Assembly (NCBI RefSeq): GCF_003818135.1
Contig: NZ_RPOH01000021.1
Span: 91,040-155,039 of the forward strand
Length of the DNA: 64,000 nucleotides
Direction: 5' to 3'
From: Buttiauxella warmboldiae
Lineage (GTDB): Bacteria > Pseudomonadota > Gammaproteobacteria > Enterobacterales > Enterobacteriaceae
Positions 16,512 to 25,829 of the stretch are shown here, one piece after another; the first letter of the stretch is position 1; the number at the start of each line of letters is the position of its first letter. The notes under the pieces were generated by a model. That model was given only the letters and a program-made list of their open reading frames with translations. It did no database searches and had not been told where the DNA came from. A program made the position numbers and the translations under genes.

Positions 16512-16765
16512 AGCGGCTGATGCTCTCCGGCATGATGCTGCTGGTCTGCATGGCAGCGACTCTTTACCTGGCAGCAGGTAACACACCGCAGATTAACCGC
16601 AGCGATCTGCTGCCCTGGCGCATAATGTTGTACGCCGTGATCTGCGGAGTGGGCTGGCATTTGTATGACCGCTTCCCACCGTATCGCCCGGCGCTCTGTC
16701 GCATCACGCTGTGGTTTATTGTGCTGATTGCACTCAATGAGAGTGTACCGGAGGTATTCCGGTGA
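16508..16765 (+). CDS. Small membrane protein of the tra operon
   Basis: This 85-residue protein has three hydrophobic segments (residues about 4-23, 35-52, 62-78). It lies between the TraH-like and TraG-like genes with 4-base overlaps on both sides, a place where MPF-G ICEs usually carry a short conserved membrane protein of unknown role. I cannot name the family. Translation is almost certainly coupled to its neighbours, so a role in conjugation is likely. Confidence 0.75.
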   Translation: MKRLMLSGMMLLVCMAATLYLAAGNTPQINRSDLLPWRIMLYAVICGVGWHLYDRFPPYRPALCRITLWFIVLIALNESVPEVFR

Positions 16766-18243
16766 CGGCCAACAGCTACCTGGAATACTTTCTGACGCTG
16801 CTCAGTTGGGTGGTCAATAACGGGCTGTGGAATGCGATCGGCGCCACTGGATTATTCGCCCTGCCGTTACTGATTAAGCTGTTGGCACTGTGGCTACAGG
16901 CCCGAAGTCAGGGGGCGGATGAAGGCAACAAAGCCGCGCTGTCGCTGATATGGACCGAGCACCTGATGTACACCTCGCTGCTGGTGATTATGTTCTCCTG
17001 TATGCCGATGCTGAACATCAATCTCGATACCATCAAATATGACACCACGCGCTCGAAGCAGTGCGGAATGTCAGTACCGCAACCCGCCGATACCGGCTAT
17101 CAGCCGATTATTAACTCCCTGGGCGGCAAAACCGCCGCCGTTCCGGTCTGGTGGTACTTTATTCATGTGATCAGCAAAGGCATCACCGCTGCGACGGTCA
17201 CTGCTCTCCCTTGCCAGCCTGACCTGAGGCAGATCCGCTTTGAGGTGCAGCACACTCGCATTAAGGATCCAGCGCTGGCACAGGAACTGCGGGATTTCGT
17301 TGAGGAGTGTTATGCCCCCTCCCGCGCCCGGCTAAAATCCCGCGCCGGGGAGCTGGACGATGATACCAGTGATGATACCGCCTGGTTGGGATCGTCATAC
17401 TTTCTCAACACGGCTGGTTACTACGATACCGACCATGCGCTTTCTCCACGCAGCGCCTGGCCGTACAGCACATCGCGCGATGCCGGGCTGGCCGATACGG
17501 GAGCGGGCGGCTACCCCACCTGCAAACAGTGGTGGGCCGACGACACCGTTGGGCTGAAGGCCCGGCTACTGCAACTCCCGGCCCCGGATATCTGGACAGC
17601 ATTCAAAAAAATCGGCCAGCCGCAGGTAGTATATGAAGAGGCCGTACTGCGCTCGCTGGTCAGTGAACGCAATATGCAGGTATCGCAGAACGGGCGTGTT
17701 TATCCCGGTTACGGCGGCAATGTCGATGGCACACTCACCAACGCCGCCACCCGTCTGGCATCCAGCGCCGGAAATATTCTCGGCAGCATAGCGGCGTTCC
17801 CGGCATTCGACAGCGTGCGACAGGCGCTACCGATGGTGCAGGCACTGCTGCAAATGGCGCTGGTGATCTGTATTCCGCTGATAACGCTCTGCTCGGCGTG
17901 GGATGTGAAGGCGGTGATTACGCTGACGTTTGTGCAGTTTGCCCTGTTTTTCCTCACCTTCTGGTGGGAACTGACACGGTGGCTCGATAGCTGGCTGCTG
18001 GATGTTCTCTACAACAGCGATACCCACAGTAGCTGGAATCTGGCCGGGATCCAGAATACGCAGGATGACGTGATTGTTAATCTGGTAATGGGATCGATGT
18101 TTCTGGTGCTGCCTACTTTCTGGCTGGGCGCGATGACGTGGGCTGGAGTGAGGGTTGGTATGGCGGTGAATGGGGCGCTGGCGGGTGGAGTTAAGGTGGC
18201 GCAGGATAGCGGGGGGAAGGCTGGGGGGATGATTGTGAAGTGA
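16762..18243 (+). CDS. TraG N-terminal-domain conjugation protein
   Basis: This 493-residue integral membrane protein is similar to the TraG N-terminal domain family (mating-pair stabilisation) found at the end of MPF-G tra operons. The N-terminus (ATGLFALPLLIKLLALWLQA) and residues about 70-90 are hydrophobic. A large periplasmic region (about 95-340) follows, then further membrane segments (about 365-385, 388-410, 445-475), including MALVICIPLITLCSAWDVKA. Start GTG at 16762 overlaps the previous stop. It is the last tra gene before the methyltransferase operon. The long interior region with KQWWADDTVGLKARLL is typical of ICE TraG proteins. Confidence 0.85.
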   Translation: MTANSYLEYFLTLLSWVVNNGLWNAIGATGLFALPLLIKLLALWLQARSQGADEGNKAALSLIWTEHLMYTSLLVIMFSCMPMLNINLDTIKYDTTRSKQCGMSVPQPADTGYQPIINSLGGKTAAVPVWWYFIHVISKGITAATVTALPCQPDLRQIRFEVQHTRIKDPALAQELRDFVEECYAPSRARLKSRAGELDDDTSDDTAWLGSSYFLNTAGYYDTDHALSPRSAWPYSTSRDAGLADTGAGGYPTCKQWWADDTVGLKARLLQLPAPDIWTAFKKIGQPQVVYEEAVLRSLVSERNMQVSQNGRVYPGYGGNVDGTLTNAATRLASSAGNILGSIAAFPAFDSVRQALPMVQALLQMALVICIPLITLCSAWDVKAVITLTFVQFALFFLTFWWELTRWLDSWLLDVLYNSDTHSSWNLAGIQNTQDDVIVNLVMGSMFLVLPTFWLGAMTWAGVRVGMAVNGALAGGVKVAQDSGGKAGGMIVK

Positions 18244-18613
18244 TTAATCAACTTCACTTTCCTACACACATATAAAATGTAATGAAATGTCGCTTTTATT
18301 GAAAAAATGCATTCCCAATTTTTATGTATAACCCCACCAAACACTCGTGACATCTGATTTCCTAATGATTTTTTGCGCTATCTTTAACCATTTCTGTTTA
18401 ATTTAAGATCAAAGCATTAACTAAGATTATGATCTATATGGATTAACATCGTTGAACATTGGTTGAATGTTGTTCATAATCCCTTCAAAAGGTCTGGGGA
18501 TGGCCATGACCTCAGGGCGGTAGCGTGACCAAAGTTTATATCCATACCAACCAATTTTATTTAAAATATCAACTTATTCTAGTTATTCTATTTAGTTCAA
18601 AGAAGGTATCAAC
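18244..18613. other. Intergenic junction between tra block and restriction operon
   Basis: About 370 bases without a supported gene. The sequence becomes AT-rich from about 18280, marking the change from tra genes to the low-GC methyltransferase operon. The promoter of that operon should be near the right end, but I see no clear -35/-10 pair. No RNA gene is recognised. Confidence 0.45.
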
Positions 18614-19660
18614 TTGATAGTTATAGATTTTTTTTGTGGCTGTGGCGGAGCTAGTGAAGGGCTACGTCAGGCTGGCTTTGATATCGAGCTTGGATTAGAT
18701 ATTGACCCACAAGCATCAGAAACGTTTAAAGCTAACTTCCCTGATGCAAAATTCATCCAAGATGATATTAGAAAAATAGAGCCTAAAGATATCTCTGAAA
18801 TCATTGATATTCAAGCTAAACGGCCTTTGTTGCTGAGTGCATGTGCGCCATGTCAACCATTTTCGCAACAGAATAAAAATAAAACCAGTGATGACTCAAG
18901 AAGAAATCTACTAAATGAAACTCATCGTTTTATTAAAGAACTCCTTCCTGAATATATTATGCTTGAGAATGTTCCTGGAATGCAAAAAATTGATGAAGAA
19001 AAAGAAGGTCCATTCCAGGAGTTTATTAAACTACTTAAAGAATTAGAGTATAACTATATATCTTTTATAGCCAATTCTGAGAATTATGGGATCCCCCAGA
19101 GAAGAAAAAGGCTCGTACTCTTAGCCAGCCGAGTAGGTGAAGTTACTCCACCTGAAATAACTCATGGTAAAAATAAAATTCCATTCAAAACTGTACGGGA
19201 TTATATCCAAGACTTCAAAAAATTATGTTCAGGAGAAACTGATCCCAAAGATCCTTTACATAGAGCAGGAACACTAACCCCTCTTAACCTAAAAAGAATT
19301 ATGCACACTCCAGAGGGGGGGGATAGAAGAAACTGGCCAGAAGAGTTAGTAAATAAATGCCATAAAAATTATGATGGCCATACAGACACTTATGGAAGAA
19401 TGAGTTGGGATAGGCCTGCGCCTACACTTACGACGAAATGTAATAGTTACTCCAATGGTCGTTTTGGGCATCCGGATCCCAATCAACATAGAGCAATCAG
19501 CATAAGAGAAGCATCAAGATTACAAACATTTCCTTTAAGTTATGTTTTTAAAGGTTCGCTGAACTCAATGGCAAAACAAATCGGCAACGCTGTACCTTGC
19601 GAGCTTGCTAGACTATTTGGGCTACATCTCATAGAAAATTGTACTAATAAGGATTCATAG
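18614..19660 (+). CDS. DNA (cytosine-5) methyltransferase
   Basis: This 348-residue m5C methyltransferase, Dcm/HhaI class, transfers methyl from SAM to cytosine C5 at a specific DNA site. Motif I is FFCGCGGASEG (6-16), motif IV is PCQPFSQQ with catalytic Cys80, motif VI is ENVPG near 119, motif VIII is the GIPQRRKR stretch, and motifs IX-X are the REASRLQTFP and IGNAVPCELA regions. All core motifs are intact. The start is TTG at 18614 after AAGAAGG. A 4-base gap separates it from the GHKL ATPase gene. It probably protects host DNA from the Mrr-like nuclease at 25830. The target-recognition region is short, so the site cannot be read. Low GC suggests transfer. Confidence 0.92.
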   Translation: MIVIDFFCGCGGASEGLRQAGFDIELGLDIDPQASETFKANFPDAKFIQDDIRKIEPKDISEIIDIQAKRPLLLSACAPCQPFSQQNKNKTSDDSRRNLLNETHRFIKELLPEYIMLENVPGMQKIDEEKEGPFQEFIKLLKELEYNYISFIANSENYGIPQRRKRLVLLASRVGEVTPPEITHGKNKIPFKTVRDYIQDFKKLCSGETDPKDPLHRAGTLTPLNLKRIMHTPEGGDRRNWPEELVNKCHKNYDGHTDTYGRMSWDRPAPTLTTKCNSYSNGRFGHPDPNQHRAISIREASRLQTFPLSYVFKGSLNSMAKQIGNAVPCELARLFGLHLIENCTNKDS

Positions 19661-19664
19661 ATAT

Positions 19665-22624
19665 ATGGCTAAAATAAAAACAAAAGCCCGAGCTTTGGAC
19701 ATGCTTGGCAGACAACAAATTGCTGGTATACCTACTGCCTTAAGTGAGTTATTTAAAAATGCTCACGATGCTTATGCTGATAATGTTGAAGTTGATTTTT
19801 TCAGGAAAGAAAATCTTCTTATCCTGAGAGATGATGGTTTAGGCATGACAGCTGATGAATTTGAAGAGAGATGGTTAACAATTGGTACCTCTAGCAAATT
19901 AATTGACGAAGATGCCATCGATAAACCTGTGATAGACAGAAATAAAACTTTCCGCCCTATCATGGGAGAGAAAGGTATAGGTCGTTTATCTATTGCAGCA
20001 ATTGGGCCACAGGTGCTAGTTCTTACTAGAGCCAAAAGGAACGATGATCTAAAACCTCTAGTTGCTGCATTTGTTAACTGGAGTCTATTTACAATTCCTT
20101 CACTTGATCTTGATGACATAGATATACCAATCAGAACTATTAATAATGGTGAGTTTCTAAGTAAATCAATTCTTGATGAAATGCTTACACAAGCAAGAAA
20201 AAACGTAGATTCATTATCACACAAAATATCAAAAACAAAAATATCTCAAATAAACACACAATTATCACTTTTCGACTTTGACCCTATTATATGGGAAAGA
20301 AAATTGGGCGGTTTAAAGCTCTCTGAAAACGGGCATGGAACTCACTTCATTATCAAACCCACTGATGAGATATTAATTGATGATATCTCACCAAACGAAA
20401 GTAGTAGAATGACAGAACAGTCTTCTCGATTAGAAAAAGCTTTACTAGGTTTCACTAACACAATGTATAGTGATTCAAACCCTCCAATTATAGCTCGCTT
20501 TAGAGATTATTTAGAGGATGGTGAATGTATTGATAGAATTAGTGAATCCATTTTTTCACACCACAAGAATTCAATATTGCAGATCATCATATTGAGGGAT
20601 ATTTTAACGAATTTGGTCAATTCAGTGGCAGTGTCTCTGTTTATGGAGAAAAACCGATCCAGCATGTTATCACATGGAAAAGCAATAACCAACTTACTCA
20701 ATGTGGACCATTTAAAATAAAATTAGCATATATTCATGGCCGATTACGTGACTCACGCTTACCCGCTGAATTATGGACTCCATTGAAAGAGAAAACTGAT
20801 CGATATGGTGGTCTATATATTTATAGAGATGGGCTAAGAATTTTACCATATGGAGACTCAAATACAGATTTTCTAAAAATAGAACAGCGAAGATCAATGT
20901 CAGCCTCAGAATACTTTTTCTCATATCGACGCCTGTTTGGAGCAATAGAATTAACAAAAGAAAACAATGCTTCGTTAGTCGAAAAGGCTGGGCGAGAAGG
21001 ATTCATTGAAAATAAGCCATATAAGCAGTTTAAAGAAATGCTTGAAAATTTCTTTATCGAAATAGCAAGAGACTTCTTTAGAGATGATGGAGACATGTCT
21101 GAATTATTTGTTGAGACAAAGCAGCGTAGAAATGAAGAACATGATCTGTTGTCTAAAAGATCCAAACAAACTAAAGCTAAAAAAGACAGATTAAAGAAAG
21201 ATCTGTATGATTTTTTTGATAAGTTGGATAACGATCACTGGAATATTGAAATAAATAAACTAATAAATAAAAATGAAGAATATTTTTCCAGTACAGAAAT
21301 AACAGATGCAAACATAGATTATGTATATAATAAAATTAAAGAACAAAATGATACTGTCATAAAGAATCTACGTACTTCTTTAGATATAAGGAAACCGTCT
21401 GGAGTTGGATTAACAAAAGAGTTATCTAACTTATGGGATAGATATCAAATAGAAAGACAAAAAATATTGTCATTATTAAATGAACTAAAAGATAACGTTG
21501 ATAGAAAGCTTATAGAATTAGATAATAAAAATAATGATTTTCTCAACTTACGTAAGAGACTTGAGGATTCTTTGAATCTACAACAAAGTTACTACGACAA
21601 AGAACTAGCTAAACTATATAATGATGCAAAAAATGCTTTGAAAGACGTTCAATCTAAAACAAATAAGCTAATCTCTGATAATAAGAAAAAACATAAAAGT
21701 GGGCTAAAAAATATTTCTTATGAGTTCCAATCAACTAATCTCAATGGCAAAGATACTGCGTATATATTGGATGTCAAAAGAAATCTAGAAAGTAAAATTG
21801 AGAATACTTCTAATGAGGTCATTAATGAAATAAAAAAACTAACTGACCAAATTGCTATAATTAGCGATAGTACTACTCCAGAAAATTTATCATCAGCTCA
21901 AGTAACCGAAGCAATCGAAACTGAACTTGAACATTTACGAGACCAACAAGCAAATAACGCTGAGTTAATACTACTTGGCATGGCTCTTTCCGTAGTACAT
22001 CATGAATTTAATGGTAATATAAGAGCAATTAGAAGCGCGCTTAGAGAATTGAAAGCATGGGCAGATAGAAGCCCTAAGCTTGATATTATCTATCAGAAAA
22101 TCAGAACTAGTTTTGATCATCTGGATGGTTATTTAAAAACCTTTACACCATTAACAAGGCGCTTAAGTCGATCTAAAACGAATATAACTGGAACTGCTAT
22201 TTTAGAGTTTATCAGAGATGTATTCGATGATCGTTTTGAGAAAGAAGGAATTGAGCTTTTCACTACCTCTAAATTTGTTAGTCAAGAAATTGTAACTTAC
22301 ACATCAACTATTTATCCTGTCTTTATAAATCTAATTGATAATGCAATATACTGGCTTGGAAAAACAACTGGAGAAAAAAGACTTATACTTGATGCTACTA
22401 ACACAGGCTTTATTATTGGTGATACTGGCCCTGGGGTTTCAACCAGAGATCGAGATATAATATTTGATATGGGATTTACAAGAAAAACAGGAGGTCGTGG
22501 AATGGGATTGTTCATTTCGAAAGAATGTTTATCCCGAGATGGGTTTAGTATAATATTGGATGATTATACACCGGATCAAGGTGCCTTCTTTATTATTGAA
22601 CCATCAGAAGAAACAAGTGAATAA
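19665..22624 (+). pseudogene. MORC/HSP90-type and histidine-kinase-type dual GHKL ATPase, frameshifted
   Basis: Two frames, 19665-20720 and one continuing to 22624, encode one protein of about 986 residues if one T is added to the T6 run at 20551-20556. Reading through a seventh T joins ESIFF to TPQEFNIADHHIEGYFNEFG without loss. The N-terminal GHKL domain has N box ELFKNAHDAYA (28-38), G1 DDGLGM (56-61) and G2 GEKGIGR (101-107), as in MutL/HSP90/MORC ATPases. A long Lys/Asn-rich coiled-coil region follows. The C-terminus has a histidine-box-like VVHHEFNGNIRAIRSALREL, then N box INLIDNAIYWLG, GDTGPGVS and RGMGLFISKE of a histidine kinase. It could be a true mutation, a sequencing error in the run, or a -1 frameshift site. 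Confidence 0.85.
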
Positions 22625-22637
22625 CGGGTATAAATAA

Positions 22638-24305
22638 ATGACAAGCTCTACTGATTTTCATAAACTTTCTGAAGACTGCGTTCGCCGTTTTTTACATTCT
22701 GTAGTTGCTGTAGATGACAATATGTCTTTTGGAGCAGGTAGCGATACTTTCCCTACAGATGAAGATATTGATGCTTTAATTGATCCCGACGATGAACCTA
22801 TACAGACAATAACACCATTAGCATTCCAAGGGGTAGAATCAACTAAATCAAAAGCAAAGATAAAAAACCATCCTTTTGATTACCAGGCTCTAGCAGAAGC
22901 TTTCGCCAAAGATGGTATTGCTTGTTGTGGATTATTAGCTAAGAGCTTTAATGTTGAAGAAAGAGATATAATTACAGCATCATCCCGCAAAGCAGATATA
23001 ACAATACTTGACTGGGATATGCAAAGCGATAGTGGGCAATTTGCTATTGAAATAATAAAGTCGATTATCGTGTCAGATATAAACTCTGGTGGACGATTAC
23101 GTCTTCTTTCAATTTATACCGGTGAACATGTTACTGCGGTTATAACTAAGCTGAACAATGAGTTAAAGAAAACATATTGTAGCGTAATAAAAAATGATGA
23201 TAGTATTTTTATTGAAGATAACTATGCACTCGAACAATGGTGTATAGTTGTTATTAGTAAAGACGTTTTTGAAAAAGACCTTCCAGATGTGTTAATAAGA
23301 AAATTCACTAATCTTACAGCTGGATTGTTATCCAACGCCGCACTTTCGTGCATTTCTGAAATAAGAGAAAAAACCCATGGGATATTAACAAAGTATAATA
23401 ATAAATTAGACACTGCATACGTCTCCCATATTTTAAATTTAATGAACTCCAGAGAATCAAGGCCATATGCTTATGAGAACGCTCATGATTATGCGGTAGA
23501 TTTAATTTCTGAAGAAATAAGATCAACATTACAAATAAGTGAAAATCTGAAGAAATCTTTAAGCAAAGATTCCTTATCCCACTGGCCTATTTTTCACTAT
23601 ACAAAAAATGGTCGCAAGAATTTTCTATTAACCGGAAAAAAACAAAAAGGCTTATCGGTAGAACATCTAAGTAATATACTCTCTGCTGATTCTTTAGAAG
23701 AAATTCAACATGCTATTGAACGCGCGCCTTTAGGTAAAAAGGAATACTTAAGCCAAGATGGGGAAGAAGATAAAAAATTAATGCAATTATGTTCCCTCGA
23801 AATTACTCGTAGGAATTTAAGATATCATTCTAATATAGATAATGTTTCCTTAAAACAAGGAACTTTACTTTTAGATAATGATAATATGGTGTATTTATGT
23901 ATTCAACCATTATGTGATAGTGTTAGGTTACATGAAAAAGCTAATTTTTTATTTATTAAAGGTACTATCGACGAAGATAACTATAATTTACTAATTGAGA
24001 ATGCCAATGGCGGTTTCTTCAAGATAAAAATGCCAGCAAAAGCCTCTAATATAGTTTCATTTACTTTCCTTGTTGAACATGGGAAAGGAGTAATAATCGG
24101 AAGAAAAAATGATCCTGAACACCTTGGACAAATATCATTTTATTCATTACCAATTACAGATACATCACCCTCTAAAGTATTAAAATGGATTGGGGAAATA
24201 AAAACGACCCATGCACAAAAAATAACAACAGATATCGTTGGAAACCTTTCAAGAATTGGTCTGGATCAACATGAATGGCTACGAGTGAAATCAAAAGACA
24301 TATAA
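22638..24305 (+). CDS. Receiver-domain protein of the methyltransferase operon
   Basis: This 555-residue protein has an N-terminal response-regulator receiver-like fold with an insertion. Acidic pocket Asp26-Asp27 follows a hydrophobic strand (LHSVVAVDDN). The likely phosphate acceptor is Asp125 in ITILDWDMQSDSG, and the switch residue is in LRLLSIYTGE. The C-terminal 350 residues match no domain I know. They are helical in the middle and end in a beta-rich part (FIKGTIDEDNYNLLIENANG). It lies 13 bases after the dual GHKL gene, so the kinase-like domain there is the likely phosphate donor. It may be the output or adaptor of a phosphorelay governing the nuclease. A strong terminator follows. 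Confidence 0.75.
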   Translation: MTSSTDFHKLSEDCVRRFLHSVVAVDDNMSFGAGSDTFPTDEDIDALIDPDDEPIQTITPLAFQGVESTKSKAKIKNHPFDYQALAEAFAKDGIACCGLLAKSFNVEERDIITASSRKADITILDWDMQSDSGQFAIEIIKSIIVSDINSGGRLRLLSIYTGEHVTAVITKLNNELKKTYCSVIKNDDSIFIEDNYALEQWCIVVISKDVFEKDLPDVLIRKFTNLTAGLLSNAALSCISEIREKTHGILTKYNNKLDTAYVSHILNLMNSRESRPYAYENAHDYAVDLISEEIRSTLQISENLKKSLSKDSLSHWPIFHYTKNGRKNFLLTGKKQKGLSVEHLSNILSADSLEEIQHAIERAPLGKKEYLSQDGEEDKKLMQLCSLEITRRNLRYHSNIDNVSLKQGTLLLDNDNMVYLCIQPLCDSVRLHEKANFLFIKGTIDEDNYNLLIENANGGFFKIKMPAKASNIVSFTFLVEHGKGVIIGRKNDPEHLGQISFYSLPITDTSPSKVLKWIGEIKTTHAQKITTDIVGNLSRIGLDQHEWLRVKSKDI

Positions 24306-24314
24306 ATTAAACTC

Positions 24315-24345
24315 ATGCCGTTAATTTAGTTGAAATTGACGGCAT
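24315..24345 (+). terminator. Terminator after the receiver-domain gene
   Basis: A long hairpin with outer arms ATGCCGT (24315-24321) and ACGGCAT (24339-24345) and inner arms AATTT/AAATT, followed by TTCTTTG. It lies 10 bases after the stop at 24305 and probably ends the methyltransferase operon. Confidence 0.65.
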
Positions 24346-24477
24346 TTCTTTGATTGTCAAATAAGTTATATGTAATATAATATTTCTAATAAAACATGGA
24401 ATGTATTTTTATTAATATTGTGATTGCTTAATTTTAACGGATTAGGTTTGCAACTCCATGAGTATTAACTCCCAATA

Positions 24478-25793
24478 GAGCCTGTACACCATTCTGTGTA
24501 AATGCCTCTTCTCAGTAGTGGCCGTCCAGGCGGTCACCGAACTCAATAATAAAGTGGCTCATTGCCATACGCCAGTCCCTCAGTGGCATCGTCCATTTCT
24601 GTGAGGCTGCCTGGATCGCCAGCCACACGACCTTTCTCACTGAGTCATCCGTCGGGAACACCTTCCGTTTTTTGATGGCATGCCGGATCACGCTGTTCAG
24701 GGATTCTATGGCATTCGTCGTGTAGATGGCTTTGCGGATGTCTACCGGGTAGGCAAAGAACGTCGCCAGGTTGACCCAGTTGGCCTCCCAGCTGCGGCTT
24801 ATCTGCGGATACCGCCCGTCCCAGGCACTGGAGAACGCTGCCAGCGCCTGCAGGCCTGCTTCTTCTGTGGGCGCCTGATAGATGGCCTTCAGGTCGCGGG
24901 TGACAGCCTTGTAGTCCTTCCAGGAGACGAACCGCAGGCTGTTACGTACCATGTGCACGATGCACAGCTGGATACGCGCCTGTGGATACACCGCATTGAT
25001 GGCATCAGGGAAGCCTTTCAGCCCGTCAACGCAGGCGATAAGAATATCGTTCAGGCCACGATTTTTCAGCTCAGTGAGCACGTTCAGCCAGAATTTTGCC
25101 CCTTCATTTTCGGCCAGCCACATACCCAACAGCTCTTTCTGCCCTTCGATATTGATACCCAGGGCCAGGAACACGGATTTGTTGATAATCCGGTTGTCCT
25201 GCCGGACTTTCAGAACAATACAGTCAAGATAAACAATGGGATAGAGAGTGTCCAGCGGCCTGTTTTGCCACTCCACGACCTGTTCCATCACGGCATCTGT
25301 CACTTTCGATATCAGGGCCGGTGACACATCGGCGTCGTAGAGTTCTTTGAACGCGGCAGTGATTTCGCGGGTGGTCATGCCTTTTGCGTACAGCGACAGG
25401 ATTTGGTTATCCATCCCGGTAATACGGGTCTGGTTTTTCTTCACCAGCACTGGTTCAAAGGAGCCGTCACGATCGCGGGGAGTACGCAGTTCCAGAGGGC
25501 CATCACCGGTGATAACCGTCTTTGTCGAATGGCCGTTACGGGTATTGTTTCCTGTTTTAGGGTGATTTTTCTCATACCCGAGATGATGAATCATTTCGGC
25601 ATTAAGAGCGGCTTCAACGCTGATTTTTTTCAGCATGCGATCGAACTGGTTGAGATCTTCAGGGGTTTTGAGATTTTTGGCCAGTTCGTTAGCCAGAGCC
25701 TGCAACTGTTTTTCGTCCATAAATTAACCTGCTTTTTGATGTTGGATTGAACATATCAAAATCAGGCAATTACACAAATTTATGTACAGGCTC
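24478..25793 (-). mobile_element. IS256-family insertion sequence, complete
   Basis: A 1316-base element with terminal inverted repeats starting GAGCCTGTACA at both ends (about 30 bases with a few mismatches). It is flanked by a perfect 8-base target duplication TCCCAATA (24470-24477 and 25794-25801), the size expected for this family. It contains one intact transposase gene. It lies in the gap between the convergent receiver-domain and Mrr-like genes and breaks neither, so the insertion looks recent and tolerated. Confidence 0.93.
24512..25720 (-). CDS. IS256-family transposase
   Basis: This 402-residue DDE transposase of the IS256 / Mutator type resembles IS1414 and ISEc39 transposases. 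The first catalytic Asp is in YPIVYLDCIVLKVR, the second in LIACVDGLKGFPDA, and the Glu in YTTNAIESLNSVIRH; the C-terminal block PTDDSVRKVVWLAIQ is typical. Full length and no stop, so the element is probably active. GC content is much higher than the flanking restriction genes, showing separate origin. Confidence 0.95.
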   Translation of the reverse strand: MDEKQLQALANELAKNLKTPEDLNQFDRMLKKISVEAALNAEMIHHLGYEKNHPKTGNNTRNGHSTKTVITGDGPLELRTPRDRDGSFEPVLVKKNQTRITGMDNQILSLYAKGMTTREITAAFKELYDADVSPALISKVTDAVMEQVVEWQNRPLDTLYPIVYLDCIVLKVRQDNRIINKSVFLALGINIEGQKELLGMWLAENEGAKFWLNVLTELKNRGLNDILIACVDGLKGFPDAINAVYPQARIQLCIVHMVRNSLRFVSWKDYKAVTRDLKAIYQAPTEEAGLQALAAFSSAWDGRYPQISRSWEANWVNLATFFAYPVDIRKAIYTTNAIESLNSVIRHAIKKRKVFPTDDSVRKVVWLAIQAASQKWTMPLRDWRMAMSHFIIEFGDRLDGHY

Positions 25794-25829
25794 TCCCAAT
25801 AAAATATGCTCATTCGTTAATCCATTACT

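Noticed and set aside
20551..20556. Programmed -1 frameshift as the explanation for the split GHKL gene
   Set aside because: The run is only six T and does not form a canonical X-XXY-YYZ heptamer in the right phase. Not excluded, but a mutation or read error is simpler.
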